Below are positions 5,905 through 6,633 of a DNA stretch of 6,633 nucleotides, one piece after another. The notes beneath the pieces are model-generated. The model searched no databases. It was not told where the DNA came from and saw nothing but the letters and a program-made list of their open reading frames with translations. The position numbers and the translations under genes are program-made. This stretch comes from Clostridia bacterium (lineage in GTDB: Bacteria > Bacillota > Clostridia > Christensenellales > Aristaeellaceae). Location of the stretch: assembly GCA_017537105.1 (NCBI GenBank), contig JAFWBZ010000116.1:1-6633 (forward strand), written 5' to 3'. The first letter of the stretch is position 1; every line of letters starts with the position of its first letter.

Positions 5905-6633
5905 ATATCTTTCCCGCCATCGACCTCTATGGAGGTCAGGCCGTGCGCCTCTTCAAGGGCGACTACGCGCAGATGACCGTCTACGATCCCGACCCGCTGA
6001 ACACCGCACACAGGTTTGAGTCCGCCGGGGCGAAGTTCCTGCACATGGTGGACCTGGAGGGCGCGAGGACCGGTGGCACGCCGAACGCTGACACCGTCGA
6101 ACGCATCGTGCAAAACACCGGGCTGTTCGTGGAGCTGGGCGGCGGCATTCGCTCGTTGGAGGTCATCGAGCGCTACCTGTCCCTCGGCGTGCGCCGGGTG
6201 ATCCTCGGCACCGCTGCCATCACCGACGGCGACTTCGTACTGCGCGCGGTGGAGCGATATGGCGACGCCGTCGCCGTGGGCGCCGACGTCCGGGACGGCT
6301 TCATCGCCATCCGGGGCTGGACCGAGCAGAGCGCCATGACGCTGGACGCCTTCATGGAAAAGTTCCAACAGGTGGGCGTGAAGACCGTGATCTGCACGGA
6401 CATCAGCCGGGACGGCGCCATGCGCGGCACCAATCGAGAGATGTACGCTGCGCTGCAGGACAAGTACGCCATGGACATCATCGCCTCCGGCGGGGTCTCC
6501 ATGCTGGAGGACATTCGCGCGCTGCGCGCCATGGGACTCTACGGCGCGATCGTCGGCAAGGCCTGCTACACGGGCGCCATCGACCTCTATGGAGGTCAGG
6601 CCGTGCGCCTCTTCAAGGGCGACTACGCGCAGA
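5901..6633 (+). CDS. hisA: ProFAR isomerase HisA, incomplete with aberrant 3' end
   Basis: HisA isomerises ProFAR to PRFAR, the substrate of HisH-HisF, and is a single (beta-alpha)8 barrel. The start is set by GGAGGGG (5888-5894) and the ATGA overlap with hisH. Visible motifs: FPAIDLYGGQAVRL (4-17) with catalytic Asp8, HMVDLEGA (48-55), VELGGGIRS (77-85) with the first phosphate loop, GADVRDG (127-133) with the probable catalytic acid Asp129, TDISRDGAMRGTN (166-178), and IIASGGVS (193-200). TDISRDG fits HisA rather than HisF. The frame stays open to the window edge with no stop, but after YTGAIDL (223-229) it re-enters the gene's own N-terminal sequence: residues 226-244 equal residues 6-24. 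The normal C-terminal helix of roughly 10-20 residues is therefore missing, and sequence after about 6575 should not be trusted as native hisA. Confidence 0.92.
   Translation, partial: MNIFPAIDLYGGQAVRLFKGDYAQMTVYDPDPLNTAHRFESAGAKFLHMVDLEGARTGGTPNADTVERIVQNTGLFVELGGGIRSLEVIERYLSLGVRRVILGTAAITDGDFVLRAVERYGDAVAVGADVRDGFIAIRGWTEQSAMTLDAFMEKFQQVGVKTVICTDISRDGAMRGTNREMYAALQDKYAMDIIASGGVSMLEDIRALRAMGLYGAIVGKACYTGAIDLYGGQAVRLFKGDYAQ
5915..5973 (+). repeat. Direct repeat, internal copy at the 5' end of hisA
   Basis: These 59 bases encode residues 6-24 of HisA, in their normal place. They recur without a mismatch at 6575-6633. The bases just before the two copies differ (C at 5914, G at 6574), so identity begins exactly at 5915. 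Confidence 0.95.
6575..6633 (+). repeat. Direct repeat, terminal copy at the window edge
   Basis: An exact 59-base copy of 5915-5973, lying 660 bases later (220 codons, in frame) and ending at the last base of the window. The join falls where the gene's C-terminal GAIDL meets the N-terminal PAIDL coding sequence, that is at a short shared stretch. An assembly loop or chimeric join is the likeliest cause; a real tandem duplication of hisA cannot be excluded. Confidence 0.95.

Overview
The window is a high-GC bacterial segment carrying most of a histidine biosynthesis operon, all on the + strand, in the order hisZ-hisG-hisD-hisC-hisB-hisH-hisA. A short HisG without its regulatory domain, paired with a HisZ partner, a stand-alone HisB dehydratase and Clostridia-like HisZ motifs (VNDMNYYNGIVF, SGGQYDKLM) point to a GC-rich member of the Clostridia (Bacillota). 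The exact taxon cannot be read from the sequence. The window looks like a metagenomic contig, because its last 59 bases copy an internal stretch.

Region by region: 21-185 is a small DUF4177-type gene closed by a strong intrinsic terminator (192-227). Positions 228-577 are non-coding control DNA. They hold an upstream promoter P1 (252-280), a GC-rich stretch with several possible RNA hairpins (about 288-480), and a second promoter P2 (513-541) whose spacer holds a 20-base imperfect palindrome that looks like an operator. From 578 to the end the his genes are packed tightly: hisZ/hisG and hisG/hisD overlap by 8 bases each, hisB/hisH and hisH/hisA overlap by 4 bases each (ATGA), hisC/hisB are 4 bases apart, and only hisD/hisC have a real gap (63 bases).

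How the genes work together: HisZ-HisG condense ATP and PRPP (step 1); HisA isomerises ProFAR to PRFAR; HisH supplies ammonia to HisF (not in the window), which gives imidazole glycerol phosphate; HisB dehydrates it; HisC transaminates it; HisD oxidises histidinol to histidine. Not seen here are hisF, hisI/hisE and a histidinol-phosphate phosphatase. The first two would be expected just past the right edge.

I see no previously undescribed enzymatic system. The points worth a second look are the his control region (dual promoters, operator-like palindrome, competing hairpins) and the in-frame 59-base repeat that makes hisA re-enter its own 5' end, which is most likely an assembly artefact.
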